This document shows, one piece after another, positions 34,805-44,388 of a stretch of 64,000 nucleotides of DNA. Numbering within the stretch: the stretch's first letter is position 1; the number at the start of each line of letters is the position of its first letter. The notes below the pieces were generated by a model. That model worked only from the letters and a program-made list of their open reading frames with translations, had not been told where the DNA came from and searched no databases. A program made the translations under genes and the position numbers. The stretch is from Mucilaginibacter yixingensis (GTDB lineage Bacteria > Bacteroidota > Bacteroidia > Sphingobacteriales > Sphingobacteriaceae): positions 186,001 through 250,000 of the forward strand of contig NZ_CP160205.1 in the NCBI RefSeq assembly GCF_041080815.1. The letters run 5' to 3'.

Positions 34805-36649
34805 ATGAGAAAAGTATTTGCAATCATTATATCAACCGGCGCAGCAGCACTGATGTTCAGTAGCTGTAAAAAAGTGCTGGACAAGCAAGATTTGGGTAAC
34901 TTTACAGCTGCTCAGGTTTACAATGACTCAACTGTTGCCAAGTCAAGCATGGATTATATCTATAGCCAGAACCAGCCTAGCTGGTTCGGTAACTCTGGCG
35001 GTACCATCAGCGGTCAGTTAAGCGGTTTAACAGACGAGGCTTATTCTGACAACGCTTTTGTAAAAGGTACAGTTACTATCGAATCGGTTACTGATCTGGG
35101 TGCATCTGCAAGCAGCGGTAACTATACTAAAATTCGTACCATTAACATGTTTATCCGCGATATTAATGCGGGTACCATGGCAGATGGCGTTAAAGCGCGT
35201 TATAACGCTCAAGCTTATTTCTGGCGTGCTTACCGTTATTTTGAATTGGTAAAACTGTATGGTGGCGTGCCAATTGTAACTACCCCATTAGATGCTGTTG
35301 GCGACGAAGCAAAAAAAGCTGCTGCATTACCACGTAATACCACTACCGAAACATTTAACCAGATAGTGAGCGATTTGAACACTGCAATTGCTGCGCTTCC
35401 TATCAACTGGCCAAATACTGCTGATTACGGTCGCATTACCAAAGGCGCGGCACAAGCGTTCTTAGGTCGTGTATTGTTAACCTGGGCTAGCCCTCAGTTT
35501 AACGCCAGCAATGATCAGGCGCGTTGGCAGGCTGCTTATGATGCTAACACTGCTGCTATTGCAACCCTTACAACAGGTGGTTACGGCTTATACTCTAAAT
35601 GGGATGTAAGCATGTGGACAACAGAAGGTGGTATCTCTGGTGGCAAACCAGGCAACCCTGAAGCAGTATTGGTTACTGAGTACAACACATCAACAACCGA
35701 TATTTATCAGAACAATAACAGCTACACCGGCGGTACTATTCCAAAAAGCTTAGGTGGTAGTGGTAGCAACCAGCCTACCTGGGATTTAGCCCGTGCTTTC
35801 CCAATGAAAGATGGTAAAGATACGCTGACCTCTAAGTATGCTTATACTGCACAGAACTTCTACAACAACCGCGATCCTCGCTTCGCTCAGACTATTGCCT
35901 ACAATGGCTGTAACTGGTCGTTAGAAGGTAACTCGGCTTATCGTCTGTGGACTTATTATTACTATAGTTCTGCAACTGCAGTTAAGTCAACCGAGTCATC
36001 TGCCAGCACCACCGGTCTGTACCTGCGTAAAGGTGTGGATCCGACCATTACTAACTCTAACCTTACCTATTCTGGTACCGACTGGATTGAGATTCGTTAT
36101 GCCGAGGTATTGCTTAACCAGGCCGAAGCGGCTGCTGAACTGGGCCGTTTGGGTACTGCACAGGAGGCTTATGCCAACCTGATTGCTATCCGTAAAAGAG
36201 CTGGTATTGAAGCTGGTACCGACAACATGTATGGTTTAACTACTGGCATGAATCACGATCAGATGATTACAGCGATTATGAAAGAGCGCCAGATTGAGTT
36301 TGCTTTTGAAGGTAAACGCTACTGGGATCTGAGAAGAAGAAAATTGCTGGAAAGCACACTGAACGGTAAGAGAAGATCTGGTGTTGTATTTACGCTGGCT
36401 AAGAGCGGTACAAACTTCACCGATTATATCTTGAATACGCGTGATGCTTCTGCTAATACCAACCTTGATGCTATGTATAATACTACTGGTGCAGGTACCT
36501 TTGTGGTTTCAACCAAAACACTGGATACTTATAACATCGCATATCAAACTGCTGATTACTTCTTTGGTATTCCAACAACATCACTTAACAATAACGTTAA
36601 CCTGGTGCAAAATAACACTTGGGGCGGTTCATTTGACCCAACCAAATAG
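34805..36649 (+). CDS. SusD/RagB-like glycan-binding lipoprotein
   Basis: A 614-residue surface lipoprotein that forms the lid of the SusC transporter and binds glycan. The lipobox is FSSC with the lipidated Cys21. SusD features are the N-terminal helices with YNAQAYFWRAYRYFELVKLYGGVPIVT, LGRVLLTWASPQF, and the C-terminal DWIEIRYAEVLLNQAEAAAELG and RQIEFAFEGKRYWDLRR. The start at 34805 gives a normal lipoprotein signal; a longer frame begins 27 bp upstream inside susC. A terminator follows 27 bp after the stop. Confidence 0.95.
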   Translation: MRKVFAIIISTGAAALMFSSCKKVLDKQDLGNFTAAQVYNDSTVAKSSMDYIYSQNQPSWFGNSGGTISGQLSGLTDEAYSDNAFVKGTVTIESVTDLGASASSGNYTKIRTINMFIRDINAGTMADGVKARYNAQAYFWRAYRYFELVKLYGGVPIVTTPLDAVGDEAKKAAALPRNTTTETFNQIVSDLNTAIAALPINWPNTADYGRITKGAAQAFLGRVLLTWASPQFNASNDQARWQAAYDANTAAIATLTTGGYGLYSKWDVSMWTTEGGISGGKPGNPEAVLVTEYNTSTTDIYQNNNSYTGGTIPKSLGGSGSNQPTWDLARAFPMKDGKDTLTSKYAYTAQNFYNNRDPRFAQTIAYNGCNWSLEGNSAYRLWTYYYYSSATAVKSTESSASTTGLYLRKGVDPTITNSNLTYSGTDWIEIRYAEVLLNQAEAAAELGRLGTAQEAYANLIAIRKRAGIEAGTDNMYGLTTGMNHDQMITAIMKERQIEFAFEGKRYWDLRRRKLLESTLNGKRRSGVVFTLAKSGTNFTDYILNTRDASANTNLDAMYNTTGAGTFVVSTKTLDTYNIAYQTADYFFGIPTTSLNNNVNLVQNNTWGGSFDPTK

Positions 36650-36675
36650 TAAGTATATACATTACTTATATATCC

Positions 36676-36706
36676 AAAAGGGGGAGCATTTGCTCCCCCT
36701 TTTTTG
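36676..36706 (+). terminator. Terminator after susD
   Basis: Stem AAAAGGGGGAGCA / TGCTCCCCCTTTT with a TT loop, then more T. Typical rho-independent structure, 27 bp after the susD stop. Confidence 0.92.
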
Positions 36707-36883
36707 TTTCAGGCAAACCGCCTTCTTTCCTATATCATTTTAACACAATTTTTACAAAGTAAATGGTTGTGTTTTGTAACCATTTTAGTGTGTTTTTTAG
36801 GCATATAGGCCATGTTTTATACCTGTTCTGTAACAACTGTGCGACACTGTCCTGCTCGCAAAGCTAAAAGTTGTGGCATGGTA

Positions 36884-36899
36884 AAATCATACAATAGTT
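36884..36899. promoter_or_regulatory. Candidate shared regulatory motif, site 4
   Basis: AAAATCATACAATAGT (TAAAATCATACAATA with the preceding T) fits the pattern YAAWATYRTACAWYA. It lies about 200 bp upstream of the PL1 gene that heads block 3. Confidence 0.35.
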
Positions 36900-37096
36900 A
36901 GTCAACATATTACATAAATCCGCATTTTTAAGCACGGATATTTGAAAAAGCATTAAATAAAAATCCAATTTAATACCTAAAGCCCCCAAGTTTAACCAAC
37001 AGGTTTAGCACATTGTATCGTATTGCATTGTGTACCTGAGCGAGGGTCGCCCCAAACTGTTGCCAGTTCAGTATTAGGTTGACAATAATTTAAACG

Positions 37097-38761
37097 ATGA
37101 GAAACAAATTCTTACCAATCTTGACTGTCGCCGCTGCGCTAACCGCGCAGGCCGCAATGGCGCAGTATCCACAAGTGCCGCAGGCCGTTCAACAGGCAAG
37201 CGCAGCTTTGATGAAACGTGCCCAGGCGCACTCAGACTCTGCATTTGCAGTAGCTATGCCTATCATTCAGGCAGATCGTGCTAAAGGCAAAATCTACGTG
37301 CCATGGGGCTCGCGCTCTACCGACTTTTTGCATGCTAAGATCCCTGCATTCCCGGGTGCTGAAGGTGGCGGCGCATGGACTATGGGCGGCCGTGGCGGTA
37401 AAGTAATCGTGGTAACCAACCTGAACGATGACGGTCCGGGCAGTTTACGCTGGGCTTGTGAGCAAGGTGGTGCACGTATCGTTGTATTTAACGTAGCTGG
37501 TATTATCCATATCAAAACTCCTATCAGTGTGCGTGCTCCGTACATCAGCATTGAAGGTCAAACCGCTCCTGGCGATGGTGTTTGTGTGGCTGGCGAATCA
37601 TTCTGGGTAGATACTCATGATGTGGTTATCCGCTACATGCGTTTCCGTCGTGGCGAAACTAACGTAGGTCGCAGAGATGATGCTATCGGTGGTAATCCGG
37701 TAGGTAACATCATTATTGACCACGTATCGGCTAGCTGGGGTCTGGACGAAAACATGTCGATGTACCGTCACATGTTCGATCCGCAAGACGGCTCTAAAGA
37801 GCAGAAACTGCCAACTGCTAACATCACTACCCAAAACTGTATTTACTCAGAATCACTGGATTACTGGAACCACGCTTTCGGTAGCACAACCGGTGGCGAG
37901 AACAGCTTATTAACCCGTAATCTTTGGGCTGATAACACCGGCCGTAACCCATCAGTAGGTGAGAACGGTGTATATAACTTCATCAACAACGTGGTATTTA
38001 ACTGGGATCACCGCTCAATGGACGGTGGCGATTACACCACTAACTACAACGTTATCAACAACTACTTCAAACCAGGTCCGGTTACGCCTAAAGACGCTCC
38101 GGTTGGTCACCGTATCCTGAAACCAGAGTCAGGCCGCAGCAAGCTGAAAGAAAAATATTTCGGTCGCGTGTATGCATCTGGTAACATCATGGAAGGCTAC
38201 CCGGAAGTAACCAAAGATCCGTGGAATGGCGGTATCCAGGTTGATGACGGTCATGGCGAATTGAAAGATGCAGGCAAATACAAAGACGTTATGAAATCTG
38301 ACGTTCCGTTCTACATGCCGCCATTAGATCATATCATGACTGCACAGGAAACTTACAAATATGTTGTTGCTAACGCAGGTGCTACACTGCCGGTGCGTGA
38401 CGCGGTAGACAAACGTATTACCGAGCAGGTTCGTACCGGTAAAATTGCTTACGATAGCAAAATCAACACCGATACTGTATTCCAGTTCAAAGTGCGTAAA
38501 CTGCCTAAAGACTCTTACAAATTAGGTATCATCACTGCTCCTTGGCAGGTAGGCGGTTACCCTAACTACCAGGGTACCCCTTACAAAGACACAGACGGTG
38601 ACGGTTTGCCAGACGCATGGGAAGTTGCTCACGGCTTGAACCCGAAAGATCCTAAAGACAGCGCATTGCCAGCTAAAAACGGCGGTGGCTATAGCAATAT
38701 CGAAGTTTGGCTGAACACTGTTGCAGCTAAAGGCGAAAAACCATTAGCATCATTGAAATAA
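37097..38761 (+). CDS. Secreted PL1 pectate lyase
   Basis: A 554-residue exported polysaccharide lyase that would cleave homogalacturonan by beta-elimination. The signal peptide ends AMAQ23. The parallel beta-helix starts at IPAFPGAEGGGAWTMGGRGG and includes RIVVFNVAGIIHI, YISIEGQTAPGDGV, VIRYMRFRRG and IIIDHVSASWGLDENMS, the Ca/catalytic face of PL1. The C-terminus carries a thrombospondin-type Ca motif, DTDGDGLPDAWE (about residue 498), as in Bacteroidota PL1 proteins of complex pectin loci. It heads block 3 and would remove the galacturonan flanking the side-chain-bearing region. Confidence 0.93.
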   Translation: MRNKFLPILTVAAALTAQAAMAQYPQVPQAVQQASAALMKRAQAHSDSAFAVAMPIIQADRAKGKIYVPWGSRSTDFLHAKIPAFPGAEGGGAWTMGGRGGKVIVVTNLNDDGPGSLRWACEQGGARIVVFNVAGIIHIKTPISVRAPYISIEGQTAPGDGVCVAGESFWVDTHDVVIRYMRFRRGETNVGRRDDAIGGNPVGNIIIDHVSASWGLDENMSMYRHMFDPQDGSKEQKLPTANITTQNCIYSESLDYWNHAFGSTTGGENSLLTRNLWADNTGRNPSVGENGVYNFINNVVFNWDHRSMDGGDYTTNYNVINNYFKPGPVTPKDAPVGHRILKPESGRSKLKEKYFGRVYASGNIMEGYPEVTKDPWNGGIQVDDGHGELKDAGKYKDVMKSDVPFYMPPLDHIMTAQETYKYVVANAGATLPVRDAVDKRITEQVRTGKIAYDSKINTDTVFQFKVRKLPKDSYKLGIITAPWQVGGYPNYQGTPYKDTDGDGLPDAWEVAHGLNPKDPKDSALPAKNGGGYSNIEVWLNTVAAKGEKPLASLK

Positions 38762-38770
38762 TAATTGAAG

Positions 38771-41700
38771 ATGCGTAAAAGAAATCTCCATCAAATAATT
38801 TGGTTGATAACAGGGTGTGTGCTGATGCACACACCCTTGTTTGCACAGGACAAAAAAAAACCTGTTAAACCAGTACCTCCGCTTGTTTACAGCAAAGGCA
38901 AATTAGAATATAACGCAGCCCCAAATGGCGATCGCGTTCCTGATTATTCTTACTGCGGGTACATGGCTTCTGAGAAAGCTATTCCGGATGCTCCTGTTAA
39001 AGTAGTAGTTCCTGTAAAACCGGGCGATGCTACGTTGCGTATCCAATCAGCATTAGATTATGTAGCAACATTACCGGCCGATGCCAATGGCATCCGTGGT
39101 GCGGTATTGTTAGATAAAGGTACTTACCAGGTAAACGGTAGCCTCAAGATCAATGCGGCTGGCGTAGTATTACGCGGCAGTGGCATGGGTACAGATGGTA
39201 CCGTATTGGTAGGTGCAGGCTTAGACCGCGCAACCTTGATACAGGTAGCAGGTAAGGATGATCGCCGGAAGGCATCGGAGGTAAAGATTAGTGATGGATA
39301 TGTACCTGTAAACGCATTAACTTTTCATGTGGCTTCGGCAAACGGATTAAAAGCTGGCGATAACATCAGCATCCGCAGGCCAAGTACACAAAAATGGATC
39401 GAAACTTTAGGTACCGTTACTTTTGGCGGTGGCCTGAGTGCGCTGGGCTGGAAACCAGGCGAGCACGATCTGCATTTTGACCGCAAGGTGGTAGCTGTTA
39501 ATGGTAACGAGGTTACTATTGATGCACCGCTTACAACAGCATTAGATACCGCCTTTGGTGGCGGCTTTGTTGCCCGTTATGATTGGCCGGGCCGCATTAG
39601 CCAGGTGGGTGTAGAAAACCTGTGCCTAAACTCGGTTTACGATGCTGCTAACCCTAAAGACGAAGCACACCGCTGGATGGCGATTACTATGGCGAGCGTG
39701 AGCGATGCCTGGGTACGCCAGGTAACGTTTATGCACTTTGCCGCTTCTGCAGTGTTTGTGCTGGAGACCGGTAACCGTATTACCGTGCAGGATTGTCGCT
39801 CACTGGCACCGGTATCTGAAATTGGTGGTCAGCGTCGCAATACGTTCTGGACTATGGGTGGTCAAACCCTGTTCCAGCGTTTATATTCAGACGAAGGTTT
39901 CCATGATTATGCAACAGGCTTCTGTGCACCAGGCCCTAATGCCTTTGTGCAGTGCCAGGCTACACGCTCATACAGCTTTAGCGGTGCTATTGACAGCTGG
40001 GCATCGGGCGTGTTGTTCGACGTAGTATCGATTGATGGCAAACCACTCAGTTACAAAAACCGCGAGCAAGATGGTCAGGGTGCCGGCTGGGCTGCTGCTA
40101 ACAGCACGTTCTGGAACTGTACCGCATCTCGCATCGACTGTTATAAACCGCCAACCGCACAAAACTGGTCATTCGGTTCATGGGCGCAATTTGGCGGCGA
40201 TGGTTACTGGGAAGAGTCAAACAGCAGCATCAATCCGCGTAGCTTTTACTATGCGCAGCTAGCTAATCGCTTAGGTAAAGATGTAAGCAAGCAAGCAGCT
40301 ATATTGATGATTGCAAGCGAACCATCAAGCAGCCCAACTATAGAACAAGCTGCCGAGCTGATGAAACAGGCTCGTATGAAAGCTACCACTGTTAACGATT
40401 GGATTGGCAGCGCACCAACCCGCGACCCAATTTCGGTTGCTGCAGGCGGCGCAAAAACTATCGATCAGATTGGTGTTAAAGCTCCTGTTGCACCAGCTCT
40501 TGCTCCTAAAATGCAGGTGCTTAACGGCTGGCTGGTACGTGGTAACACCGTACTGCAAGGTCGTCATTTTGAAGCACCGTGGTGGAACGGTACCGTACAC
40601 CCTGATTATATTGACAAAACAGCTAAGCCTGATGTTACCCGTTGGGTACCAGGTCGCACCGGTACCGGTTTAACCGATGACCTGACTGCCGTGGCCGATT
40701 GGATGCAGGCCAGTCACACCATCGCGTTAGCACATAACTACGGCTTGTGGTATGACCGTCGTCGTGATGACCACGAGCGTATCCACCGCGAGGATGGCGA
40801 TGTTTGGCCTCCGTTCTACGAGATGCCTTTTGCCCGCAGCGGTAAAGAAACTGCGTATGATGGTTTGAGCAAATACGATCTGACCAAATACAACCCATGG
40901 TACTGGAGCCGCCTGAAACAGTTTGCAGATCTGGCCGATGAGCGCGGATTTGTACTGATCCATCAAAACTACTTCCAACACAACATTATTGAGGCTGGTG
41001 CTCACTATACCGATTTTACATGGCGCACCGCCAACAACATTAACGGCACCGGTTTCCCAGAGCCTGTTAACTACGCGGGCGACAAACGCCAGTTTATGGC
41101 CGAGCAGTTTTATGATGAGAAAGATCCGGCCCGCCGTAAATACCACATCGCTTACATTAACAAATGTCTGGACAATTTTGTCGATAACAACGGCGTGATC
41201 CAGTACATCAGTGCCGAGTATACCGGTCCGCTGCATTTTGCAGAGTTCTGGGTAGAAACCATTAAAGCCTGGGAAGCTGCTCATAAAAAGAAAGAAGTTA
41301 TTGGCCTGAGCACTACCAAAGATGTGCAGGACGCCATTCTGGCTAACCCGGCTCTGGCGCCAACCATCAACGTAATTAATATTGAGTATTGGTATTATGA
41401 GGGCAGCGGTAAACTGTATGCCCCAATTGGCGGCCAGAGTTTAGCGCCACGCCAGCAGGAACGTATTTTCCACCCTAAAGCCAGCAACTTTGAGCAGGTA
41501 TACCGTGCCGTGCATGACTATACCACCAAATATCCTGACAAGGCGGTAATCTACAATGCCGATGGCTTTGAGCACTTTGGTTGGGCGGTGTTTATTGCAG
41601 GCGGTTCATTACCGGTACTGCCGGCCGCTACCGATAAACAGTTCTTGTCCGACGCATCTGGCATGAAGCCGGTTGAACTGCCGGGCGCGCCTAAAAATCA

Positions 41701-41914
41701 ATGGGCTATAGGGAATACTAAGGGAATGATTGTCTATGCCAGTGGCGGTGAGGCTGTTAAGCTGAATCTGGCCAATGGAACCAATTATACTGCAAAATGG
41801 ATTGAGCCTCGCACCGGTGCTGCAACAACAGCTGAGCAGGTGAAAGGCGGCAGCGGCGTGGAAATAAAACCCGCCAGAAGCGGTGATGCCGTTTTGTGGT
41901 TAACCCGAAACTAA
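38771..41914 (+). CDS. DUF4955/DUF6298-like secreted protein: beta-helix plus TIM-barrel-like domain
   Basis: A 1047-residue exported protein; the signal peptide ends about LFAQ. I chose the ATG at 38771, as the longer frame starts at TTG. Residues about 70-490 look like a right-handed beta-helix (GAVLLDKGTYQVNGSLKI, GVVLRGSGMGTDGTVLVG, ITVQDCRSLAPVSEIGGQRR). Residues about 590-960 look like a separate alpha/beta barrel (ASHTIALAHNYGLWYDRRRD, FADLADERGFVLIHQNYFQH, ISAEYTGPLHFAEFW). Such proteins occur beside pectin enzymes, but I know of no secure activity. Acidic residues in SAEYTGPLHFAEF are candidates for catalysis. It lies 9 bp after the PL1 gene. Confidence 0.7.
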   Translation: MRKRNLHQIIWLITGCVLMHTPLFAQDKKKPVKPVPPLVYSKGKLEYNAAPNGDRVPDYSYCGYMASEKAIPDAPVKVVVPVKPGDATLRIQSALDYVATLPADANGIRGAVLLDKGTYQVNGSLKINAAGVVLRGSGMGTDGTVLVGAGLDRATLIQVAGKDDRRKASEVKISDGYVPVNALTFHVASANGLKAGDNISIRRPSTQKWIETLGTVTFGGGLSALGWKPGEHDLHFDRKVVAVNGNEVTIDAPLTTALDTAFGGGFVARYDWPGRISQVGVENLCLNSVYDAANPKDEAHRWMAITMASVSDAWVRQVTFMHFAASAVFVLETGNRITVQDCRSLAPVSEIGGQRRNTFWTMGGQTLFQRLYSDEGFHDYATGFCAPGPNAFVQCQATRSYSFSGAIDSWASGVLFDVVSIDGKPLSYKNREQDGQGAGWAAANSTFWNCTASRIDCYKPPTAQNWSFGSWAQFGGDGYWEESNSSINPRSFYYAQLANRLGKDVSKQAAILMIASEPSSSPTIEQAAELMKQARMKATTVNDWIGSAPTRDPISVAAGGAKTIDQIGVKAPVAPALAPKMQVLNGWLVRGNTVLQGRHFEAPWWNGTVHPDYIDKTAKPDVTRWVPGRTGTGLTDDLTAVADWMQASHTIALAHNYGLWYDRRRDDHERIHREDGDVWPPFYEMPFARSGKETAYDGLSKYDLTKYNPWYWSRLKQFADLADERGFVLIHQNYFQHNIIEAGAHYTDFTWRTANNINGTGFPEPVNYAGDKRQFMAEQFYDEKDPARRKYHIAYINKCLDNFVDNNGVIQYISAEYTGPLHFAEFWVETIKAWEAAHKKKEVIGLSTTKDVQDAILANPALAPTINVINIEYWYYEGSGKLYAPIGGQSLAPRQQERIFHPKASNFEQVYRAVHDYTTKYPDKAVIYNADGFEHFGWAVFIAGGSLPVLPAATDKQFLSDASGMKPVELPGAPKNQWAIGNTKGMIVYASGGEAVKLNLANGTNYTAKWIEPRTGAATTAEQVKGGSGVEIKPARSGDAVLWLTRN

Positions 41915-41922
41915 AACCTGAT

Positions 41923-43311
41923 ATGATAAAAAAAACCTTAATGGCAGCTTTGGCTGCCTTTTTATGCTTAACCGGGGCTGATGCACAGCAGCTGCCCGCA
42001 CTAAAGGTATCGGCCAACCATCGTTTTTTTACGGCTGATGATAAACCGTTTTTCTGGCTGGGCGATACCGGCTGGCTGCTGTTTTCAAAGCTAACCCGCG
42101 AAGAAGCAGATCAATACCTGGATACCCGCGCCAAACAAGGCTTTAACGTGGTACAGGTAATGGTGGTGCATAGCATAAAAGAAGTGAATGCCTACGGTGA
42201 TTCTGCCTTGACCGGCAAGAACATCGCCACACCCAAAGTTACTCCGGGCAATGATCCCACCAAGAAAGCTGAATATGATTACTGGGATCATGTAGATTAC
42301 ATTGTTAACAAAGCGGCCGAGAAAGGCCTGTATGTGGCCATGGTGCCGGTATGGGGTTCGGTAGTGGAGTCGAGCAAAATTGGTCCGGAGGCGGCAACTA
42401 AATATGCTACTTTTTTGGCCGAGCGTTATAAGGATCACACCAATGTGATCTGGATGGACGGCGGCGATATTGCCGGATCGCTGTTCAACTCTACCTGGAA
42501 CGCTATTGGTAGTACGTTGAAGCAGTTGAATCCAAATCATTTGGTTACCTACCACCCGCGTGGTCGTACCCAGTCATCAACCTGGTTTCATAACCAGAGC
42601 TGGTTGGATTTTAATACATTTCAATCGGGCCACCGCACCTACGCGCAGGATACCTCTAAGAACGAGAAGCTGCACTATGGTGAAGACAACTGGCGTTATG
42701 TTAATGTAGATTATAATCTGAAGCCAACCAAGCCAACCCTGGATGCCGAACCATCATACGAGCGCATCCCATGGGGGCTGCACAATATCAAATTACCATT
42801 ATGGACCGACGCCGATGTGCGCCGTTATGCATACTGGTCGGTTTTTGCCGGCGGTTGCGGTTACACCTATGGTAACAACGATGTAATGCAGATGCACAAA
42901 GACAACGACTCGAAGGTGGGCGCTTATGGCTCAACCCAAATGTGGTATAAATCCATCAACAATCTAGGTGCACAGCAAATGCAGTGGGTTAAAAAGCTGA
43001 TGCTGTCTCGCCCTTATTTTGAGCGCGTGCCAGATCAGAGCATGGTGGCAGGTTCACTCGGTGTAAAATATAACCGCCTGCTGGCTACCCGTGGTAAAAA
43101 CTACGCCTTTGTATACACCTACAACGGCCGCAACTTTACCGTGAATGCCACCAAACTGGAGGGTGCTAAAGTGAAAGCCTCGTGGTACAATCCGCGCACG
43201 GGCGAGAGCACCACTATTGGTACGATGACCAAAGGCGCTGCCATGAAATTCAACCCTCCGGGCGAGCAGAAGAATGGTAACGACTGGGTGTTGGTATTGG
43301 ATTCGATATAG
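41923..43311 (+). CDS. Secreted GH140 apiosidase (DUF4038)
   Basis: A 462-residue exported TIM-barrel enzyme that would cut the apiosyl linkage between RG-II side chains and the galacturonan backbone. Signal peptide ends ADAQ. The DUF4038 domain begins VSANHRFFTADDKPFFWLGDTGW; a C-terminal collagen-binding-like beta domain (TRGKNYAFVYTYNGRNF...) follows. The predicted acid/base is Asp179 in IWMDGGD and the nucleophile Glu276 in LDAEPSYE, 97 residues apart, the same spacing I recall for the characterised apiosidase BT1012 (Asp187/Glu284). The start at 41923 gives a clean signal peptide and avoids overlap with the upstream gene. This is the strongest pointer to RG-II in the window. Confidence 0.85.
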   Translation: MIKKTLMAALAAFLCLTGADAQQLPALKVSANHRFFTADDKPFFWLGDTGWLLFSKLTREEADQYLDTRAKQGFNVVQVMVVHSIKEVNAYGDSALTGKNIATPKVTPGNDPTKKAEYDYWDHVDYIVNKAAEKGLYVAMVPVWGSVVESSKIGPEAATKYATFLAERYKDHTNVIWMDGGDIAGSLFNSTWNAIGSTLKQLNPNHLVTYHPRGRTQSSTWFHNQSWLDFNTFQSGHRTYAQDTSKNEKLHYGEDNWRYVNVDYNLKPTKPTLDAEPSYERIPWGLHNIKLPLWTDADVRRYAYWSVFAGGCGYTYGNNDVMQMHKDNDSKVGAYGSTQMWYKSINNLGAQQMQWVKKLMLSRPYFERVPDQSMVAGSLGVKYNRLLATRGKNYAFVYTYNGRNFTVNATKLEGAKVKASWYNPRTGESTTIGTMTKGAAMKFNPPGEQKNGNDWVLVLDSI

Positions 43312-43331
43312 TTCAAAAATAAATAAACTGT

Positions 43332-43440
43332 TTGTCATTGCGAGGAACGCGAAAGACTGAGCAAGAGGGTGACGAGGCAATCTCGTCACATGGATAATAA
43401 AGCGACGAGATTGCTTCGTCGTTCCTCCTCGCAATGACAA
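43332..43440. repeat. Palindromic element family A, copy 4 (variant)
   Basis: TTGTCATTGCGAGGAACG and CGTTCCTCCTCGCAATGACAA ends with inner GCAATCTCGTC / GACGAGATTGC arms. One arm carries an extra segment (GCGAAAGACTGAGCAAGAGG). It ends 9 bp before the GH43 start codon. Confidence 0.75.
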
Positions 43441-43449
43441 TGTTTTAAA

Positions 43450-44382
43450 ATGAAACACACTATTAAACATATCTTCCTACTGATGGCCGCTGCAGTCATG
43501 CTGGCCTCCTGTAAAACGGGCAGAAGCGTTTACGTTTCTACCTCGTTCCATGAGCCTGCGGATAGTGGCTTGCGCTTTATCTACAGTAAAGACGGTTATC
43601 ATTGGAACGATCTTAACCACATCTTCCTGAAACCGGAAGCTGGTAAAGCCAAGATCATGCGCGATCCATCCATCACCCGTGGTAAAGATGGTATCTTCCG
43701 CCTGGTGTGGACCACCGGCTGGAAAGGCGATCAAGGCATTGGTTACGCGTCATCGCCAGACCTGATCCACTGGTCGGCACAGCAGCATATCGATGTAATG
43801 AGTTACGAGCCGACGACGGTGAACGCCTGGGCACCTGAAATTTTTTATGATGACGAGCAGGACCGATTTATCATTGTATGGGCATCATGCATCCCCGGCC
43901 GTTTCCCGAAAGGGCAGGAGGACGCGGACAACAACCATCGTCTGTACTACACCATCACCAAAGATTTCAAAACTTTTAGTCCGACTAAACTTTTCCTCGA
44001 TCCCGGTTTCAGCGTGATTGATGCTGAGATTGTGAAACGTGGCAAAGGCGATTATGTGCTGGTGATGAAAGATAACACCCGTCCTAACCGCAACATCCTG
44101 GTGGCTTTTGCCAATAATCCAATTGGCCCGTATCATGACTATACTTCGCGTTTTACAGAGAAGTTCAGCGAAGGTCCATCGGCTATTAAAGTGGGCAACA
44201 ACTGGCTCATTTATTATGATTCGTACGATCTGAAAAGATACGGCGCTATCAGCACCCCCGATTTTAAAACTTTTACCAATATATCAGACAGCGTGAGCGT
44301 GCCTAAAGGGCATAAGCATGGCACCCTCTTTAAGATCACTCCTAAAGAATTAAACCAATTGCTAAAAGCCACGCCTAAATAA
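43450..44382 (+). CDS. GH43-family lipoprotein glycosidase
   Basis: A 310-residue lipoprotein with lipobox LASC and Cys21. The five-bladed propeller carries the three GH43 acidic residues: Asp72 in IMRDPSI (base), Asp191 in SVIDAEIV (pKa modulator) and Glu241 in SEGPSA (acid). Blade repeats include YSKDGYHWNDL, SSPDLIHWSA and NAWAPEIFYDDEQDRF. GH43 enzymes of this size remove arabinofuranose or xylose; an arabinofuranosidase of RG-II would fit, but the subfamily is not certain. The lipid anchor suggests the outer or inner membrane face. Confidence 0.9.
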   Translation: MKHTIKHIFLLMAAAVMLASCKTGRSVYVSTSFHEPADSGLRFIYSKDGYHWNDLNHIFLKPEAGKAKIMRDPSITRGKDGIFRLVWTTGWKGDQGIGYASSPDLIHWSAQQHIDVMSYEPTTVNAWAPEIFYDDEQDRFIIVWASCIPGRFPKGQEDADNNHRLYYTITKDFKTFSPTKLFLDPGFSVIDAEIVKRGKGDYVLVMKDNTRPNRNILVAFANNPIGPYHDYTSRFTEKFSEGPSAIKVGNNWLIYYDSYDLKRYGAISTPDFKTFTNISDSVSVPKGHKHGTLFKITPKELNQLLKATPK

Positions 44383-44388
44383 AATATA

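Larger units (their letters stand above)
36650..37096. other. 447-bp intergenic region ahead of block 3
   Basis: Contains the SusD terminator at its left end, the candidate shared motif at 36884-36899, and a long AT-rich leader before the PL1 gene. The promoter for the long block 3 run is expected here. No coding potential and no recognised RNA element. Confidence 0.6.

Noticed and set aside
31543..36649. ECF-sigma/anti-sigma controlled SusCD
   Set aside because: SusC lacks an STN domain and no sigma or anti-sigma gene is nearby; an AraC regulator is adjacent instead.
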